A stretch of DNA of 33,387 nucleotides from Candidatus Thermoplasmatota archaeon. GTDB taxonomy: Archaea; Thermoplasmatota; SW-10-69-26; JACQPN01; JAJPHT01. The position numbers and the translations under genes are program-made. Positions 31,269 through 33,387 of this stretch are shown in pieces. The notes under the pieces were generated by a model, which saw nothing but the letters and a program-made list of their open reading frames with translations, did not search any database and had not been told where the DNA came from. The DNA lies in contig DATLGO010000108.1 of NCBI GenBank assembly GCA_035540375.1, positions 1 to 33,387 of the forward strand, written 5' to 3'. How positions within the stretch are numbered: position 1 is the stretch's first letter; every line of letters begins with the position of its first letter.

Positions 31269-31688
31269 GTGCGCGCGCCTGCCTCCCCCGCCGTTCTCCT
31301 GCTCGCGCTCGCCGTCGCAGGCTGCGTCGCGAGCGCGCCGGCCCCCGGCGGGCCGCCGGACCGCATCGTGGTCGAGCGGATCGCGCTCTCCTCGCACTTC
31401 CCGACGGCCGGCGAGGCGGTCGGGGTCGAGGTCGTCCTCGCGAACAACGGCAGCGTCCCCGGGAGGCGGACGCTCGAGGTCCGCGTGGACGGCGCCGCGC
31501 TCGATCGCGCCGAGGTCACGCTCGCGCCGGGCGAGCGGCGCGGGATCGGCTTCGTCCTCGCCCTCGCGGAGCCGGGGCCGCACGTGATCGAGATCGCGGG
31601 CGCGCGCTTCGAGGTCGTCGTCGCCAGTCCGGTCGGCGCCGTCTCGGGCCCGTCGCCCCCGGCCGGCCCGGCAGCGCTCGCCGCGTGA
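31269..31688 (+). CDS. Lipoprotein with a CARDB-like domain
   Basis: A 139-residue exported protein. The signal peptide VLLLALAVAGC ends in a lipobox. The rest is one CARDB-like beta-sandwich (IVVERIALSSHFPTAGEAVG; VEVVLANNGSVPGRRTLEVR; GPHVIEIAG) and a Pro/Ala-rich C-terminus. CARDB domains occur in many secreted archaeal proteins and mediate adhesion or scaffolding. GTG 31269 is preceded by GGGGAG a few bases upstream; longer readings are antisense to the phosphoesterase. A tRNA gene faces its 3' end 92 bp away. Confidence 0.75.
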   Translation: MRAPASPAVLLLALAVAGCVASAPAPGGPPDRIVVERIALSSHFPTAGEAVGVEVVLANNGSVPGRRTLEVRVDGAALDRAEVTLAPGERRGIGFVLALAEPGPHVIEIAGARFEVVVASPVGAVSGPSPPAGPAALAA

Positions 31689-31780
31689 GCGTCTCGAGGT
31701 CGCGAGAAAGCGCGGCGCCGTGCGCGCGCGGAAAGAGGGGAGACGTCGGGGGGCGGGCCCCCGGACGCGCTCCCGATGAG

Positions 31781-31853
31781 CGCCGCCTAACGGATTCGAA
31801 CCATTGACCTTCGGATTAACAGTCCGACGCTCTACCGGCTAAGCTAAGGCGGC
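31781..31853 (-). tRNA. tRNA-Asn (anticodon GTT)
   Basis: The minus strand folds into a full cloverleaf: acceptor GCCGCCT (31853-31847) with AGGCGGC (31788-31782), discriminator G at 31781, D-stem GCTT with GAGC, anticodon stem TCGGA with TCCGA around CTGTTAA (anticodon GTT), and T-arm AATGG-TTCGAAT-CCGTT. There is no intron and CCA is not encoded. Discriminator G is normal for tRNA-Asn. Confidence 0.97.
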
Positions 31854-31895
31854 ATTTTCCCCGTGAGGGGACCACCCGTGATCCAGCCTGCCCTT

Positions 31896-31902
31896 CAAAT
31901 AG
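31896..31902 (-). promoter_or_regulatory. TATA-like box for tRNA-Asn
   Basis: CTATTTG on the minus strand, 43-49 nt from the mature 5' end. It predicts a 5' leader of about 18 nt, which contains a small CCCC-TCAC-GGGG hairpin (31859-31870). Confidence 0.45.
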
Positions 31903-31917
31903 GTTTCCCAGGCGGGA

Positions 31918-32283
31918 TCAGCCGATGGTCTTGCGCAGCTCCGCGACCGTCTCCGTCATGAGGTTGAGGATGTGGCGCAGGTGCGGGATGAACTCGTTGA
32001 GCTGCGCGGTCGTGACGGCGCCCTGCGCGGAGGGCTCGATGAGGCCCTCCTGCTCGAGGATGCGCAGCGAGTAGCGGACCTTGTGCTGTGGGTGACCGGT
32101 GATCTCGGACAGGCGGATGATGCCGATGGGCTCGTGGTCCTTCACGGCCTTGAGGATCTCCACGTGCCGCTGGAGCAGCTCCATCTCGGTCTCGATCTTG
32201 CCCGTGAGGCTGCTCTCCTGGAACTCGGGCGCCGCCGGCTTGTCCGTCATCGCGTCAACGTCCCGTGCTAGGTTTGCTAGCAC
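31918..32283 (-). CDS. Winged-helix transcriptional regulator
   Basis: A 121-residue DNA-binding protein. Residues about 38-95 form a winged helix: ETEMELLQRHVEILKAVKD, recognition region GHPQHKVRYSLRILEQEGLI, wing EPSAQGAVTT. The end is a helix (FIPHLRHILNLMTETVAELR) suited to dimerisation. There is no metal or ligand motif, so the signal is unknown. GTG 32283 fits a leaderless mRNA (TTTAAG at 32310-32315, minus strand); ATG 32250, giving 110 residues, is the alternative and would drop only LANLARDVDA-like sequence encoded by the operator. The gene has a perfect palindrome on its own start, suggesting autoregulation. Related proteins occur widely in Euryarchaeota. Confidence 0.82.
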   Translation of the reverse strand: MLANLARDVDAMTDKPAAPEFQESSLTGKIETEMELLQRHVEILKAVKDHEPIGIIRLSEITGHPQHKVRYSLRILEQEGLIEPSAQGAVTTAQLNEFIPHLRHILNLMTETVAELRKTIG

Positions 32284-32284
32284 G
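32264..32284. promoter_or_regulatory. Operator-like palindrome on the regulator's start
   Basis: CGTGCTAG (32264-32271) and CTAGCACG (32277-32284) are exact reverse complements around a 5-bp spacer, a good size for a dimeric winged-helix protein. It overlaps the predicted +1, 26-31 nt from the TATA box, where a bound repressor would block RNA polymerase. Confidence 0.65.
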
Positions 32285-32309
32285 CGCGCCGCAGTAGGCG
32301 GATGCCGTT

Positions 32310-32315
32310 CTTAAA
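32310..32315 (-). promoter_or_regulatory. TATA box for the winged-helix regulator
   Basis: TTTAAG on the minus strand, 27-32 nt from GTG 32283 and adjacent to the operator-like palindrome. Confidence 0.6.
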
Positions 32316-32334
32316 TCTTCCCGGCCACCGTCCG

Positions 32335-33288
32335 TCACGTCGTCGCGAAACGCTCCGCGAGGAGCATGATGGCGTTGAAGGTGAAATGCGCCGCGATGGG
32401 GGCCATGAGGTTCCCCGTCCGCCGCACGAGAAGCGCGAAGACGACGCCGAGCGCGAACGTGACGACGAGCTGCACCAGATTTCCGTACGAGACGTGCGCG
32501 ACCGCGAAGAGGGCGGCCTGCGCGAGGATGCCGACGCGCTTGAGGAGGAAGCCGCGGTAGAACACCTCCTCCGTGACCGACGAGCCGACCGCGACCGCGA
32601 GGGCCGCGGGGATCGAGAGCGCCCGCGCGATCGCGACCGCCTGCTCGTTCTCCGGCAGGACGACGCCCGCCGCAAGAAGCGCGGTGACGACGAGCGCGAA
32701 GGCGACGATGACCGCGACCGCGGTCCCCGCGCCGAGCGCGAGCGACACGCCGAGTTTCCTCGTCGTGAGATCGAGCGCCGCGGGCACCTCGTCCACGCGC
32801 CGGCGGTTCACGAACACGATCCACGCGAGCGGCGGAGCCAGAAGCAGCACGCCGTTGAGCACGAGCCCCATGAGGAGCGCGTCGCTCGAGAGCGTGACCT
32901 CCCCGCCGAGGGGCGAGGCCCCGGGCGCCTCGATGAAGAGCGCCGACTCGATGAGGACGCTCAGGCCGTAGATGGCGTAGAGCGCGGTCGCAAGGAGCGC
33001 GACCGCGAAGAACGCGCCCTCGTCCGCGAGGTCCACGCCGGGCGCAACGCGCTTCACGCCCGCCGTGAGGGCGCGCGGCGCGATCGCGTAGAGCGCGAAG
33101 AGCGCGAGGAGCGGCAGCGCGCCGAGGACGGCGGCGGCCGCGGTGAGGCCGAGGCCTCGCGCGAGGAGCGCGAGCGCGACATCCGCAGTGAAGAGGGTCA
33201 CCGCGAGCGCGACGACGGCCGCGAGCACGCGCGCGTACGCCGGATAAGGCGTCGTGGGCGGCGCCTCGCCGGCGTGCGTCCATTCCAT
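32335..33288 (-). CDS. CPBP-family intramembrane metalloprotease
   Basis: A 317-residue membrane protein with about eight hydrophobic segments. The CPBP (CAAX prenyl protease/bacteriocin-processing) motifs are complete: TEEVFYRGFLLKR (E240, E241, R245), FAVAHVSYGN (H265) and APIAAHFTFNAI (H301, N305), which place metal and catalytic residues inside the membrane. Members process prenylated or membrane peptides; the substrate here is unknown. ATG 33288 is about 30 nt from GCTATTT (33315-33321, minus strand). It lies upstream of the regulator gene in the same direction but each has its own promoter, with about 50 bp between stop and regulator TATA elements. Confidence 0.92.
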   Translation of the reverse strand: MEWTHAGEAPPTTPYPAYARVLAAVVALAVTLFTADVALALLARGLGLTAAAAVLGALPLLALFALYAIAPRALTAGVKRVAPGVDLADEGAFFAVALLATALYAIYGLSVLIESALFIEAPGASPLGGEVTLSSDALLMGLVLNGVLLLAPPLAWIVFVNRRRVDEVPAALDLTTRKLGVSLALGAGTAVAVIVAFALVVTALLAAGVVLPENEQAVAIARALSIPAALAVAVGSSVTEEVFYRGFLLKRVGILAQAALFAVAHVSYGNLVQLVVTFALGVVFALLVRRTGNLMAPIAAHFTFNAIMLLAERFATT

Positions 33289-33314
33289 GAGGCCGCGTTA
33301 CCCCGGCGCCCGCC

Positions 33315-33321
33315 AAATAGC
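33315..33321 (-). promoter_or_regulatory. TATA-like box for the CPBP protease gene
   Basis: GCTATTT on the minus strand, centred about 30 nt from ATG 33288. Confidence 0.5.
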
Positions 33322-33327
33322 TTGTCG

Positions 33328-33343
33328 TGCCTTTCCGAAGGCA
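33328..33343. repeat. Small perfect hairpin near the right edge
   Basis: TGCCTT (33328-33333) and AAGGCA (33338-33343) flank TCCG. It may be a 3' end or regulatory element of a gene beyond the window. Nothing else is visible from 33344 to the edge. Confidence 0.35.
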
Positions 33344-33387
33344 GCGTGCGGACGGTCGGGGCCGCGGCGAGGCGGCCGGCCGGGGGC

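Noticed and set aside
31859-31870. CCCC-GTGA-GGGG as a transcription terminator
   Set aside because: Only four pairs, and it lies in the predicted tRNA-Asn leader rather than after a gene.

Overview
The window is about 33 kb of very G+C-rich archaeal chromosome. Every informational gene in it is archaeal: topoisomerase VI subunits B and A side by side, a proteasome-activating nucleotidase (PAN), an Lsm/Sm protein, aMBF1, type II methionine aminopeptidase, an XPD/Rad3-type iron-sulfur helicase, an Lhr-type helicase with its archaeal SbcD-like phosphoesterase, and tRNA-Asn(GTT). Many genes have a TATA-like box whose centre lies about 27-30 nt before the start codon, so most mRNAs are probably leaderless, and GTG or TTG starts are common. 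Two secreted proteins end in PGF-CTERM-like tails. The proteins are not strongly acidic, which argues against a salt-in haloarchaeon. My best guess is an uncultured high-GC euryarchaeon such as a member of Thermoplasmatota; that placement is inference.

Layout. 1-385: 5' part of an unknown gene running off the left edge. 562-3200: glutamate dehydrogenase 1, Nudix hydrolase, PAP2-like membrane phosphatase. 3190-5698: SRPBCC protein and, divergently, the XPD-like helicase. 5721-7508: two facing lipoproteins. 7696-8135: Lsm protein and a 224-bp gap that looks like a small-RNA locus. 8136-10155: aMBF1 - Sua5/YrdC - methionine aminopeptidase operon (minus strand), divergent from PAN (10280-11563). 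11564-12276: a long gene-free stretch with three perfect TGCN-loop hairpins and a roughly 270-bp C-rich minisatellite. 12277-15791: secreted PGF-CTERM-like protein facing a probable operon of membrane proteins, a double zinc ribbon protein and an MBL-fold hydrolase. 15907-19247: topoisomerase VI operon preceded by a 15-codon leader ORF. 19299-23244: small proteins, HIT-like protein, MBL exonuclease-like protein, PGF-CTERM protein, reduced GT2 glycosyltransferase, zinc-ribbon miniproteins and a membrane protein. 23239-27455: aminotransferase, glutamate dehydrogenase 2 and aldehyde dehydrogenase, a nitrogen/amino-acid catabolism cluster. 27496-31177: Lhr helicase operon with the phosphoesterase. 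31269-33288: CARDB lipoprotein, tRNA-Asn, a winged-helix regulator with an operator-like palindrome on its own start, and a CPBP membrane protease.

Most of this is core archaeal housekeeping and I see no phage, CRISPR array, IS element or defence island. The best candidates for undescribed biology are non-coding: the probable ncRNA at about 8015-8120, the hairpin array plus G-quadruplex-prone minisatellite at 11626-12202, the operator palindromes at 32264-32284 and 21731-21775, and the leader ORF overlapping the top6B start. PAN also appears to lack the C-terminal HbYX motif used to dock on the 20S proteasome.
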